Shown: positions 22,101-31,511, numbered from the stretch's first letter. The stretch is DNA of 64,000 nt from Incurvaria masculella (GCA_946894095.1 OX335653.1:11227001-11291000), one strand, 5' to 3'. Notes: generated by a model not told the origin, from the sequence alone. Made by a program: numbers and translations.

Positions 22101-25100
22101 TTCGGATGACCGCCTCTATGCCGTTTAGCAATGCTAGGTTATAACGCTTAATGGTTCGATGCAATAACATTTTGTTCACATGTAAATGTCAGAGCTCCCG
22201 AACGATGACTGGTTGTGATTTTCCGGTCAAATACAAAACGATCACAATGTTTGGTTTAATATCCATTGCGAAAATTTATTATACAATTCAAATTTGTTCC
22301 CGCTCTTTTCGCCCACTTAAAAACAATGAAACAAATTGACGTTTCACCAAAATTTGGCGCGCTGTCATTATTATTTTGAAAATAGAAGTAACAGTTCAAG
22401 TGACGGACCCTGTAGTAATCGCTTTGATCACAGGATTTCATCCATGTATAAACTAACTGCTAGTTAAAATTCAATAATCTCCATAATAACCATAATTATA
22501 ATATTTATATCCACTACTTCATAAGACTGGAAGTTGTCTCTTGACTGACAGCTTTGAATGCGAGTCAAAAGCATTGTTAAATCCATTTTTATTCAATTAT
22601 TGTGCTCGTTAAGTTCCAGTTTGCACAGATTAGAACTTTAACTGGATGCGGCGAAAGAGACCTGGATTCATCGTTTGCAAATATATGTGGGCCCGAGGTC
22701 CACAATCGCCCGATCGAATGTGTTACCTTGGAGCTTATAAACTGTTACATCCCAGCTGAGCGTTTATTGTTTTTCTTGCCTCCAAAGCCCATCAAAATAT
22801 AAAGTTCATGATTTAATCCGTACATGAACTCCTGGTTTATTACTTTGAATAATATAACGTGTTAATAATATGTGATATATGATGATAAACCCAACTTTGG
22901 CAAAGCCGTGCTTTTCCTTCCCACTGCTCCCAAGGACGCACGGTTAAAGATCAGCGATATTATGATGACGATCATATCTTATGTACCCTATGTAACATAA
23001 GTCCTCATCAGGGGGCTGACGACATCTTCATGGAAAGTTTTCTTATCTTTGGTAAAGCTTTTAGATATTATCAGATTGATACCGATTTTGGGCACCACAG
23101 TATCTCGGCACTTAAGGGTCGCCCTCTTGTGGAACAAGCGGACCTTCCCCAGCGTGACACCCATTGACAACGGAAGTATGGATTTATGAGCTGTGCAGGT
23201 GCAGAATGCTGATAGTAAAGCAATGATGGTGATATCGGTCTATGCGGCGACCGAGAATGTCGAAAATCTATCTGACTATCGCCCGGATCCACCACTTCCA
23301 GTTACAGACATCCCAAAGTTATCTTTCGGTTACACCATATAAATATGCAATGTAACCGAAACTACATTCCATATAGCTGGAGGTAGTGAAAAGAGGAGTA
23401 TATGACCTGAGTTGGTGTGACAAGCGCGCTTGCGTAAACAAAAATCATTTGAATTTTTAACGTTGAATATTTTGATGTTTTTGGAATTTCTTATTCCAAA
23501 TTACATTTAAACATATAAGTTGCATACCTTTTTGTAAACTATTTAGAAAACCCTTTAGTTTGATACCCCACTCGATAGGTTTCAAGAAAAAATAAATTTG
23601 AAAACATATAATTTGGCGCCAAAAATCAGCCATGATTTTTTTTATGATTTTGATGTACCCAGTGTCACTCTCACGATTAAGACGAATCTAACGACACCTC
23701 TCAAGCTAAAATCCATCAAGCCGTTTAGGCTGCAGGGGGTGCCAAAGAAATATACATACATACATAATTTTTTTAAGGTAGAATGAAAATTTATTTGATA
23801 AAATATTAAGAAACTAAAAACTAAAATCATAATCACAAATTAAAATATTCTTCCATGGGGACCGATGACATTGTCCCCATAACGGAGGCAGCGTTTCCCC
23901 GCTGTATCGCCTGGCTTATGCGCTGCTTAAAAAACGCTCCTGCTCGAAGGTCGCCCGAAGCTTCTATCAAAAGTTTTTCGATGTCGGTAGAAAGCGCGAC
24001 TGCGTCCTCGCTCCAAGGGCCAAGTGTCTCAACCGCAAAGACCGAAAGTTCATAGTTCGCCGAGCAATTACTATACTTGCGATGTTTATGACTTTCGGCC
24101 TTTGCGGCCGCAAAACCTGCCTCTCTACTCGAGCCCTGTATGTGGCTCGGAGCGAGGGTGTCCACGCAGGTCGCGTCCCAAATGAGGGCCTTGCCTTGCT
24201 TCCACGGCAGGAGACTCATTCCGTCGGGCCTCTTACCGTCGTCCCTAAAGATTCCCGGCGGTTCCAGGATACTGGGGATATTGACCGATGCCAAGGAGCG
24301 CTTCAAAATTTGATTGAGGGCTGTGTGCCGGGAAAACCTGCCCGCACTCCTTTGGCACGATAAGCCGTGGTGGCCAGTTGCCTCTACGGCGGCGCCACAC
24401 ACACCTGTGTGGGGCTCTCATATATTGGCTCCGAAGCGAAGGCAAAAGGCTATACGGAATGAGTTATTGTCAAAGAGTGTGCCAAGATGGGCAGATGGAT
24501 AAGCTTCCATCCAGGCACCGGACTCCCGTTTTGAAGCAGCAAGTATGCGGGCGCGGTCAGTATCACTACCTTCGAGCAGGAGAGTATTTAATGATTTTTT
24601 TATTAGAGGCCTATCCCAGCTCTTTTGAACTTTGACGGATGCCGGCGTTTGTTCATCTGGACACAACAACGTCCATGCCTCAATAGCCTCACCCATGTAC
24701 ATGGTCTCGTTGTCACAGAGTGACGGAGAAAGAATACTACCGACGAGATCAGATGTGCAGTGGGTTGAGGATATGAAGGCTGGCAGCGCCACGTCTCCAA
24801 CTAAACGAATGCCGGCCCCGCCACACTTAATTGGGAGTGATATTTGGTCCCAGGCAGGTTCCTGCAGCCTCGTGTTTAGCAAAGTATTGACAAACTGTTT
24901 TAAACTGCTATCTAAACGCAAAATGCTACCTGAAAACTTATAAATTGGGCTCGTTCTTAAAAAATAGGTAAGTTTGGGAATATAAAAACAATATCTCAAA
25001 AGGAAGATAGCCATATGCATGTTAATATTTTTAAGGCGTTCGGTATACAGATCTATAACAACAGATTTTGCCTCTACTAGACTCTCAAATCCCTCCTCTA

Positions 25101-28100
25101 ATAGGGGTGCTCCCAGTAAATATAGCTCGCTTTTTTTCAGAACGGTAATTTTTGGTGTGGCGTTTTGCAGATTAAGGAGAATTTCTTCTTTTTGATTATT
25201 TGAGACTTTATCTAAAAAATACACTTCGCACTTGCTCGCGTTAAGTGTTAAGCCGATTTCTTGAAATTTTGAGATAATGGAGTCTACATCTTCAATGACT
25301 GTATTGGCCTTTCCGCATAGCACGCCATCGTCTAGGTACCATAAATTAAGTTCCGAGTTCAATTTTTTAATTATCGGTTGGATACATAGACTGAACAGCC
25401 CTGTTCAGGGCCTAGCGGGTCCCCTTGCTGACAGCCTACGGAGGATAAAATTGTGTCGTGTTTATTATAGAACAGGAACGAAGGGCTCGAGTAACATTGC
25501 CAAAGATACGGGTATACTTGTGGAATATGTTCTTTGACCTCTTTCAACATAACGTCGCGGTCAACGGAGTTGAAAGCATTTTTTACGTCTATTTTTATCA
25601 TGATTTCAGCTAGGGGACTGTTTTGCACGTAGGTTCGCGCTGCATGCACCGCTGCTTCACACCCAGATTTTGAGCCAAAACCTAACTGGGTTGGCCTAAA
25701 TTTTAAGCCAAGAATGTTTTGCAAAAGTTTGCAGGCTATTTTAGATACGAGGCGGCGTATAGTGCAGCCTACCGCTATTGGTCTGATTCCTCCGTCTTTC
25801 TTATTAAATGCACACAAGGAGCCTCCGTAAATGAAGGCCGTAAAGTTGTTTGTGACTTTACCGGCTAACATCAGGTTTATGAGGTTCGATCACAGAACAA
25901 AGAAAAGGGATAGAAATAGCATAGACGAGGGTTTGTAAGGAAACCGCCGTAACTCTACGCACACGAACATGATTGTGTCCTATTTTCGAACACATTGAAG
26001 TCGTTCCTCTGGTTGGCTACACATCATTAAAGCAAAATAATGTATTTAATTTTCAAACGCAATCGAAACTAGGCCTTATTTCAAAACGGATTGATTAGTT
26101 AATTACCGACTTTTAACATGTAGTAATGACGTTCTCTAGTTGATCTACATGGAGCAAATCTTAAACTACAAATAAAATGCAGTAAATGAAAAAAAAGTTT
26201 AAGGATAAAGAAACCTTATGTGTATACAGCAAAGTTGCTTACTACTTGTGTTGTTATAGGTGATTTACGTCACACGACAAAACCACGCGCTACTCGAATA
26301 TGTCAAAGCTACTCATTTACAGTGTTGGGGTGTTTTGACGAAGCTACCAAAATATTACCGTATTATTTGGATAATTATTATAATATGAGATAAAATGACC
26401 AAAAATATCGTACCACGACAAAGTAAGTCCTAATAAACAAAAAAAAGCCTTATTGTGATAATCAGTACTTACGGTCCTATTTTCCGAACTGGAAGACTTG
26501 GCCTTATTATTCATTGTATATCTAAGAAATAACATTCAAATATTGCAAAATGTGATTCTTTTTGAAGCAAAGTGACAATTTTCGTATCTTAGGACTGATA
26601 ATAATATATGTAATGGTTTTAAGGTCACGGTATTAAATAGTACCGACAGTACATTTATCGTACAAATATGATAAAATCCCAGCACTGCATAGTCATAAGA
26701 GCTACTCAATTAGGGATGTGGCTAAATCGTGACGTCATTCGTCAGAGTATCGATATATTTTGTAATACATTTTATTAAACAATATATCGTAACTTTTTGA
26801 CCGAGCGAAGCGCGAAGTTTCTCGTTTCAGCTTGGGCAAAAATGCTTTCGTATATCCGGCGACCGGCTGTCCGCCTGTGCGGCTGTTCTCCTCTACAAGT
26901 CGCAATTCTGAACAGATTCTCGTGAAAGTTTGTGTCCAGGTTCGATCGCCAACCACAAACGTTTGCCCCCAGCCACTAGATGTCAGTCAATATATTTATT
27001 TACCATTCCAGAATCAGTTAGTTTAATCTAGCCTTTAAAAAACAGCAAACAGGTATATAAAAACAAATACATTTGCAGAATAGACTCATGGCATTTATTT
27101 CTGAAAAGATAGACTGTAGTTCTACAACAACTATTAAAATTAACAATATCTCTTTTTGCGTGCTTATGTTGCAAGTTATCAGAGCCTAATGGCCTTGAAA
27201 TAGAATATACTTGTTAAAAAGTTGTCTTTTTGTAAGCTTTATATTAATTTTTAACAAATGATGTATGCGCACATTTATGTAGCGTTCTGTTATTGCTTTT
27301 ATCAAATCAGTTATGTGATTTGATGTGGGAAACTCTCCAATTTGATGAAAATTTACATCATCGAATATTTTTTCTCCAATGAACTTTCGTAATATTTTTG
27401 CCACGATTACTTCTTTTTTAAAGCGCTTTCCATCCATGCTTCGAATAAAAGCTTCAGCAACTTTACATATTTTGACCATGTCGTTTGATGGATAAACAAG
27501 CCCACCTTTATCTTTGGCCACAATGAACTTGTGCAGTAAATTACAACGTTTTGAAATGAGTGCGCCAGCACAGATGTCACAGTTAAGCTTCTTTATCAAG
27601 ATTCGAGCAATGTAACCTGCAATATGTGCTATTACTTGGGAGCTGAATTCGGACATATATTTTAAAAGCTCACCGATTTCTTGTTCCTCTGTATTATCAT
27701 CCGTCCATTCTTCTTGTGTCATATCAATGCCAGTTGTCCGATTTATACGCTCCACTGCAGATGAACAATTTAGGATGGATAATTTTTCCAACTCAGTACA
27801 ATTTCCTGATCCAAAATTCTTTAGTTCAATGTGTACTAACAGCTTTTTATATGCAGCTACGAACTGTCGTGCTGTCGGGTTATTATTTGACCCACCGTGT
27901 GCTCTAATATTTCCGAACAAAAGCTCCAGGTGATCCTGACTCAGCTTGTAAAATGGCAGGTATATGATAATTTTTTCCTGAATGAGGATTGTGTAAAAAT
28001 ATTTTATTGCTTCAGCGCATCCCAAGAACCCTAGAAATCCGGTTTTACGGGGACTCTTTGTGAGAAGAGTGCCATTTTCTAATTTTAATTTTGAAATGTA

Positions 28101-31100
28101 TCTGCAAGCCATTTCTAAATAATCTATAATTTCAGCTGCGTTGCGCTCATTCAAAGCCTTTTTGAAACCGTACTGATGAAGATTTCTCGAATTAAAAGTG
28201 TCGAACATATTGTTGATGATTATGATAAAATTTTCCGTGGCTTCACTGTCCTGAAACGTCACAATGTGTAAGTCCCTTCGGCAAAATTTCTTAGCCTCTG
28301 CCACGCTTAAGCTGAAAAGCTGTGTAGCTAACTTCACCTTCATCCTCTGATTTTCAAAGTTAATATGGTGGACCTTCAGTTTATTGGAAAGAGGAAATTT
28401 TTCATAATCTTGTATTTTATGTAGCTCAACTAAATATTTCCACTGCACTTTTCTTCCATCTTTGTCGACAAAAGTTTTAAAGTTATGAAATGCGTTTCGT
28501 ATAAGTTTAACCATATGGCAGGGATCAAGTATGACAACAATTGGTTCTTTTGTCACAGGATGTTCAAATTTTACACTTCCATTCTCAAAAGAACAACCTA
28601 TGTGCCGTGCCATGGATACGTTTGCTGCACATCCATCGAATTTTAATGCAACAATTTTGATGCCTGCCTCGTGGACTCGCTGTATGCATTGTTTAACAAG
28701 CTCACCGCGTTGTGATCCTGTGATACCATCTACCAAAAAAAAGGCCACTGGAACCTTAAAATTGCTGTTTATGGCAGTTATTAGAAAAACCAAAACTTCT
28801 TTGGCTTCAGCCAGATGGTCACCATCTAAACCTGTTCCCAAATCAATATAACCATACCATTTTTGCCCGTCTGTTTCAATCCTTCGACGTATTGCCATTT
28901 CATCAATCACTAATGTTGCCAATAAGGGATGACTTGAAGAATCTGCTTTAAGTTTCAAGGCCACGAACGTTTCTTCTGTGAAACCTGGCTCTCCACCTAT
29001 TTTCGCATACCATTTTTTTACTGTTTGCGGATGTGGTAAACAACTGTTAAACGTAGTACGTAGGTAATCATATGCTTTAGGCGAGTAATAATGAAGGGTG
29101 AGAGCAAAACTTCGAAGTTCAGGCGAATAGGTTTGTTTTGAAATAGTGCCCGATTTAAGATTTTGAGCTTGTCGGGATACCAAATCATTCACCTGTAAAA
29201 CAAAAAAGTTTCAATACATTTTTATGTCGTTAATGAATTTTTAATATGTTTCAAAAAATATTCAAACAACAATGTTCTTTGTTTAAGTACAGTAAAATAG
29301 TTTAACGCTCACCTTTACATTCGTGTTTTGGAGACTGATTATATTTTCGTTAATCATAGAAAACTTTTCTTCTAAGGTCTTGAAGAGGTCTTCAATTTTC
29401 TTAATTTTCGTTTTCGACCTGCGATTTCGTGCTCTCAATTTTTTTATTTCCAAGTTCTGTTTTCTTATTTTTGTATCTTTCCATCGTAATACCCCTTTCA
29501 ACATTTTTTTACGTGGAGTTGAAGGAGCTGAACCTGAATCTGAATGATTATCTACATTGCACGTACCAATTCTTCTTTTTTTTGGTGAGAAAGGTTTAGG
29601 TAAAACCCCAAAATCCAGTTTTCGCTTGCGTTGCATTGGTAGCGATGACGATTCTAAGCTCGATACTTCACCAACATTGCTTGATGCATCACTCTTGATA
29701 ACATTTTGTGAAGCATCTGACTGTAAAAAAATCAAACACATGCATTTATTTTACAACTTCATTACACCTGGAATCAGTTAACGTCAATAGATTAGAGATA
29801 AGTGATTATAACACACCTGAAAATTCATAACGTTTTTATTTGGTATTGCTTTATCAGTGAGGTATTTATTTCCGCTTTTTTTAATTATGAAATCTGTGTC
29901 TTTAAAGTGTTCAGAACAAATCGTGCTGGTCTTTGCAGGAAACCAATTTTGTTTTCCTGTTGCTTCAATCCATTTCTCCTTTATGTCTGGAGCCTTTGGG
30001 AAACTGAAATAACAAAATTTAATTAAACTTATCAAGTTATTACATGCAAGTTTGAAAATAATATGCGATGGAACCATTTAAATATAAATTAATATCTATT
30101 TTAATAACTCATTTTCCATAACAAACTGTGCCCTTGCTTCACGGTCGATTAATGTCCACATAAATGATGTAACACAATTACATAATTAAACTAAATTAAG
30201 GTTATTACATGGTTTTTTTTGTAATGTATGTATAATACATGCATATTACTAAGTGATATCGCGGAAACCAGCCTAGGTTGGTACTATAACATTGCATAAA
30301 ATATAGCCGGTGCGGTAATGAAACAGCTCTCTCGGGAATGCGGTGTTATATCCTAATTTAATAACAATTGTTGTTATATTAATCATCCATGTCCAATCAT
30401 CACTGTAAACATACATAAATATCGATAGCTCAATGTCGATTCGATGTGTCACATCCCTTATTGAGTAGCTGAGGCATCACCTTAGAATATAAAAATAATC
30501 GTGAAAGACAGAAATTTCGAGAACAATGTATGAGATTGATGCAAACCAATCCTTAAAATGTGGGGATTAGAGTAAATTTTCGTTTGACTTTTGAAGTGTT
30601 CGTCAAATTCTGCATACATTTTCGAATTTAAATCGAAATTTAATAAAATAATACTTACCGATGGTATGATATGCCTCCTTTTCTTAAATTTTGTGTTCGG
30701 CTATCGTTTTTGCACTCCAAAATGGCACAATGGGGCATCGTTCTTGGTTCGCGAGTTTATCGTGCAGTAGTTGCGGTCGACAGCGCCGTAGTAGTGACGA
30801 AACACGACTGCTGAGCGCGAATCACGAAGTGCGCCGAGCACCGCGTACTAGTGGCTACGCTGTTTCCGCCTACTTACGACTTCTACCCGTTCTTTTTGTT
30901 CTGTGGGTTCGATAATGCCATAAATACATACATGCATACATACATACATATATACATACATACACTCGAAAAACATAACCCTCCTTCTTTCGCAGTCGGG
31001 TAAAAAACGGCGTACTGTCCGTAGGTCCTATCGTTTGGTGACGTACGGACTGCGAATGCGCGTAAAGTGACGACGCTCTTATGGTTATTTGATTGAGGGT

Positions 31101-31511
31101 TTTTGAGTTGGGCTGTGTGACTTGAAGGCTCGGAAACAGGGAAATGCTGCACTTTTTGGCAGATCCACACCAATCGGCCTCTGTTTTTAGGATGTTCACT
31201 CAGACACATTATTTTCAGGGGAACGTTTGAATGAAAAACAAAAAATATATATATAAATTTATTGGAGAAATTATTGTGTCCTTAAGCCCAATTGACGAAC
31301 ATGATAATCTTGTTTGCATTTACAATAATTTATTGCATCATTTCAGGGAGATTCGGGTGGTCCATTGACTTTTAACAAAAAGCTCTCAGGAATCACGTCC
31401 TTCGGATATGGAGAATGCGGCTTTGAACCTCGGAAACCACACGTCTTTGCACGAGTGACCGCCCCTTGGATCCAATCTATTGCGCAGGATCTAATACAGA
31501 AGTATCCATAA
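16128..31511 (+). CDS. secreted chymotrypsin-fold serine protease (five exons)
   Basis: Joining 16128-16199, 17200-17354, 18032-18305, 19035-19160 and 31347-31511 gives 263 residues; every junction is GT/AG and keeps frame. Order: signal peptide (1 to about 17), short spacer, mature N-terminus FINGG, His 74 in CGGAIL...ITARHC, Asp 123 in FDIAFLVL, and Ser 212 in GDSGGPL, followed by SFGYGEC and a C-terminal WI helix. The complete triad and length fit an active S1 peptidase, probably digestive or haemolymph. Oddities: the base of the S1 pocket (chymotrypsin position 189) is Gly rather than Asp, position 226 appears to be His, and the usual Arg/Lys before the mature N-terminus is Glu (KE-FINGG). 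Trypsin specificity is therefore unlikely. The last intron is 12,186 bp and full of transposons. No close paralogue or gene name is claimed. Confidence 0.85.
16270..16515 (+). repeat. dispersed repeat shared with 62180-62390
   Basis: Shared blocks in order: CACACCATGTTTGAAGG, TACCTCG, GTTCCATTG(A/T)TTACCGA, TCTAGAGGAT, GGT(G/T)(G/A)GTTCTTATTTT and GT(C/G)GACTGTGAATT. This intron copy keeps an open frame of 80 codons, but the partner copy does not, so coding function is not supported. Probably the 3' part of a non-LTR element. Confidence 0.6.
16600..16730 (+). repeat. fragment related to inverted-duplication DNA
   Basis: AGTTATCTTTCGGATGCATTGGGTAAATATGTAATG followed by TAACTGAAAG, read in pieces, resembles the TTATCTTTCGGTTACACC ... 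AATGTAACCGAAAC segment at 23320-23365 and its mirror at 1520-1560. A short diverged relic of the same element. Confidence 0.45.
16800..17195. other. intron 1 remainder, no feature
   Basis: Moderately GC-rich intron DNA containing CGTTGGAACTCGAAAAAATA, which resembles 10790-10815. The polypyrimidine tract and TTTTTTAG acceptor of exon 2 end it. Confidence 0.4.
17200..17354 (+). CDS. protease exon 2 (mature N-terminus and catalytic His)
   Basis: After a TTTTTTAG acceptor the exon encodes KEFINGGKNVTIVQYPFQAE ... CGGAILTHTLIITARHC and ends with a GTGAGT donor inside a Thr codon. The Cys pair flanking the His loop (C-GG ... ARHC) is the conserved first disulfide of S1 peptidases. Arg replaces the usual Ala before the catalytic His. 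Confidence 0.85.
17360..18031. other. protease intron 2, no feature
   Basis: AT-rich intron between the His and Asp exons. Long T and A runs, no recognisable repeat or reading frame. It ends in TTATTTGCAG. Confidence 0.6.
18032..18305 (+). CDS. protease exon 3 (catalytic Asp)
   Basis: The exon completes the Thr codon, then reads NYPKDLQPAVRVGSNKKESG through SFLFDIAFLVLRKPL to TFAIASGYGKTEFG, ending at a GTAAAA donor in phase 0. The Asp of FDIAF corresponds to the DIALL motif; IASGYGKTE corresponds to the VAGWG block, with Tyr in place of Trp. RVGS before the triad Asp is common in insect S1 proteases. Confidence 0.85.
18306..19034. other. protease intron 3, no feature
   Basis: AT-rich intron without recognisable repeats. 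An 87-codon minus-strand frame at 18346-18609 has no family similarity and is regarded as chance. Confidence 0.5.
19035..19160 (+). CDS. protease exon 4
   Basis: Following TTTTTTTTACAG, 42 codons read DSMKLQAAEIMVLADKDCKE through MMCANNGPIGTCE and end at GTAATT in phase 0. This is the typical segment before the catalytic Ser: L-x-AE-I-x-V with a Cys, then MCA, then CE before GDSGG in the next exon. The residue two before the last Cys (chymotrypsin position 189) is Gly. Confidence 0.85.
19547..20307. mobile_element. foldback element with ~140-bp inverted ends, copy B
   Basis: Counterpart of 4397-5155. Arms 19550-19690 and 20165-20305 pair almost perfectly. Differences from copy A are scattered substitutions at roughly 3-4% in the arms. 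Non-coding. Confidence 0.8.
20445..20812 (-). repeat. tRNA-derived SINE, inverted copy
   Basis: Reverse complement of the SINE at 3905. This copy keeps the better promoter: on the minus strand TAGTGTAGGGACTAAAATA (D-arm side), TTGCCTTTCATGCAA (anticodon arm with TTC-type loop) and GGTTCAAATCC (B-box match). The TTC loop and layout suggest a tRNA-Glu ancestor. Confidence 0.7.
20938..21165. mobile_element. small foldback MITE, copy B
   Basis: Counterpart of 3563-3800 with the same imperfect arms (GGTATGGTCTAAACG ... TTTGGACCATAT). Non-coding. Confidence 0.6.
21251..22412 (-). mobile_element. mariner/Tc1 relic, copy B, with nested insertion
   Basis: Ends CAGGGTCCGTCACTCGAA and TTCAAGTGACGGACCCTG with TA on both sides (21249-21250, 22413-22414). 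It is 1,162 bp against 1,017 in copy A. The excess is mostly a 121-bp insert at 21675-21795 containing GTGCTGCTCGACGTTTCGG and a smaller ~22-bp insert near 21935. Transposase frames are broken as in copy A. Confidence 0.85.
22668..22792 (-). pseudogene. helicase fragment, copy B
   Basis: On the minus strand the frame ends SWDVTVYKLQGNTFDRAIVD followed by LGPTYICKR and a stop. It keeps the DLG of the PIF1/Helitron terminal helicase motif, which copy A has as DLR. An indel breaks the frame just upstream. Confidence 0.6.
23833..25895 (-). pseudogene. non-LTR retroelement with reverse transcriptase and RLE-type endonuclease, broken
   Basis: Three frames (25371-25871, 24418-25362, 23833-24402) form one protein in order. 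The first has the RT fingers and palm start (GGIRPIAVGCTIRRL, MIKIDVKNAFNSVDR, GCQQGDPLGP). The second has the catalytic WYLDDGVLCG box and the thumb. The third has a Cys-His knuckle (CGAAVEATGHHGLSC) and a PD-(D/E)XK-like motif (KRPDGMSL ... IWDAT) as in restriction-like-endonuclease retroelements. Breaks: a small insertion/frameshift near 25375-25400 and one in-frame TGA at 24418. The 5' end is cut off at about 25895. Few defects imply recent death. The exact clade is not assigned. Confidence 0.8.
25900..26695. other. non-coding interval beside the P element
   Basis: AT-rich, no exon recognised. AGCTACTCATTT at about 26311 resembles the AGCTACTCAATT start of the inverted repeat at 26699, so part of this stretch may belong to the P element's end region. 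Confidence 0.35.
26699..26757 (+). repeat. inverted repeat with DRE-like TATCGATA, left copy
   Basis: AGCTACTCAATTAGGGATGT at 26699 and TATCGATA at 26749 are mirrored at 30421-30470 (TATCGATA, then ACATCCCTTATTGAGTAGCT): 20 of 21 bases match at the outer block. Together they bracket exons 2-4 of the P transposase. Exon 1 lies outside, so these are probably internal (subterminal) repeats rather than the true ends. Confidence 0.6.
26800..27100. other. 3' flank of the P transposase gene
   Basis: No exon is recognised here. TTTATT at about 27094, read on the minus strand as AATAAA, lies ~90 bases after the transposase stop and is a plausible polyadenylation signal for it. Confidence 0.4.
27186..30738 (-). 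CDS. P-element transposase with THAP domain (four exons, apparently intact)
   Basis: Exons 30659-30738, 29817-30003, 29313-29720 and 27186-29192 join in frame with GT/AG junctions to about 893 residues without a stop. Exon 1 starts MPHCAILECKND and ends GISYHR; exon 2 continues FPKAPDIKEKW and TICSEHF, completing the C2CH zinc site of a THAP DNA-binding domain. Exon 3 has a basic segment and a heptad coiled coil (about residues 165-220). Exon 4 is the catalytic body: VIDEMAIRR (Asp ~322), KFDGCAAN (Asp ~411) and DHLELLFGNIR (Glu ~648), matching the DDE triad and layout of P-element transposases and THAP9. It lies antisense in the protease intron. Termini and 8-bp duplication were not found. 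Confidence 0.88.
30125..30400 (+). repeat. SINE fragments inside P transposase intron 1
   Basis: CCTTGCTTCACGGTCGATTA (30132) is the 3' block of the 426-bp tRNA-like repeat. It is followed at 30240-30400 by a diverged SINE body (TAGGTTGGTACTATAAC, TCATCCATGTCC). Both are truncated. Confidence 0.5.
30421..30470 (-). repeat. inverted repeat with DRE-like TATCGATA, right copy
   Basis: Mirror of 26699-26757. It sits in intron 1 of the P transposase, about 190 bases inside exon 1. TATCGATA is the DREF-binding core known from insect promoters and from P-repeat-associated regulation; here it is only a sequence match. Confidence 0.6.
30659..30738 (-). CDS. P transposase exon 1 (THAP N-terminus)
   Basis: This short exon is easily missed. 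It encodes MPHCAILECKNDSRTQ then NLRKGGISYHR, with the first two zinc-binding Cys (C-x4-C), and ends in a consensus donor CG/GTAAGT. The first base of exon 2 completes the Arg codon, giving the HRFPKAP junction typical of THAP domains. The GC-rich stretch 30740-30900 just upstream could hold the promoter. Confidence 0.8.
30916..31010 (-). repeat. (CATA)n microsatellite with retroelement tail
   Basis: Inverted copy of the block at 1066-1125: CATACATACACTCGAAAAAC then CCTCCTTCTTTCGCAGTCGG. The microsatellite plus block again marks a retroelement 3' end. Confidence 0.6.
31347..31511 (+). CDS. protease exon 5 (catalytic Ser and C-terminus)
   Basis: After CATCATTTCAG the exon reads GDSGGPLTFNKKLSGITSFG, then YGECGFEPRKPHVFARV and ends APWIQSIAQDLIQKYP with TAA. 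GDSGGPL carries the nucleophile. SFGYGEC corresponds to the SWG-x-GC substrate wall with Phe for Trp. The phase matches exon 4 exactly. Confidence 0.9.
   Translation, partial: GDSGGPLTFNKKLSGITSFGYGECGFEPRKPHVFARVTAPWIQSIAQDLIQKYP

Larger units (their letters stand above)
19547..23765 (-). repeat. inverted duplication, arm B (~4.2 kb)
   Basis: Reverse complement of arm A at 1105-5155. Reading upward it holds the foldback element, SINE, small MITE, mariner relic and helicase fragment. Arm B has an extra ~121 bp in the mariner and small indels. It begins directly at the AAAACCCGACAGCG end of the foldback element and stops in a (CATA)n run beside the RLE retroelement. The arms are 14.4 kb apart. 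Confidence 0.85.
19161..31346 (+). other. 12.2-kb transposon-filled final protease intron
   Basis: The donor GTAATT and the acceptor CATCATTTCAG bracket arm B of the inverted duplication (19547-23765), a dead RLE retroelement (23833-25895) and a P-element transposase gene (27186-30738, minus strand). The downstream exon starts exactly with the codons expected after ...TCE, so the intron assignment is firm. The short stretch 19265-19546 before arm B is unassigned non-coding DNA. Confidence 0.8.

Noticed and set aside
24082..24943. Several + strand frames (about 60-103 codons) opposite the retroelement
   Set aside because: They are antisense shadows of the RLE retroelement coding sequence.
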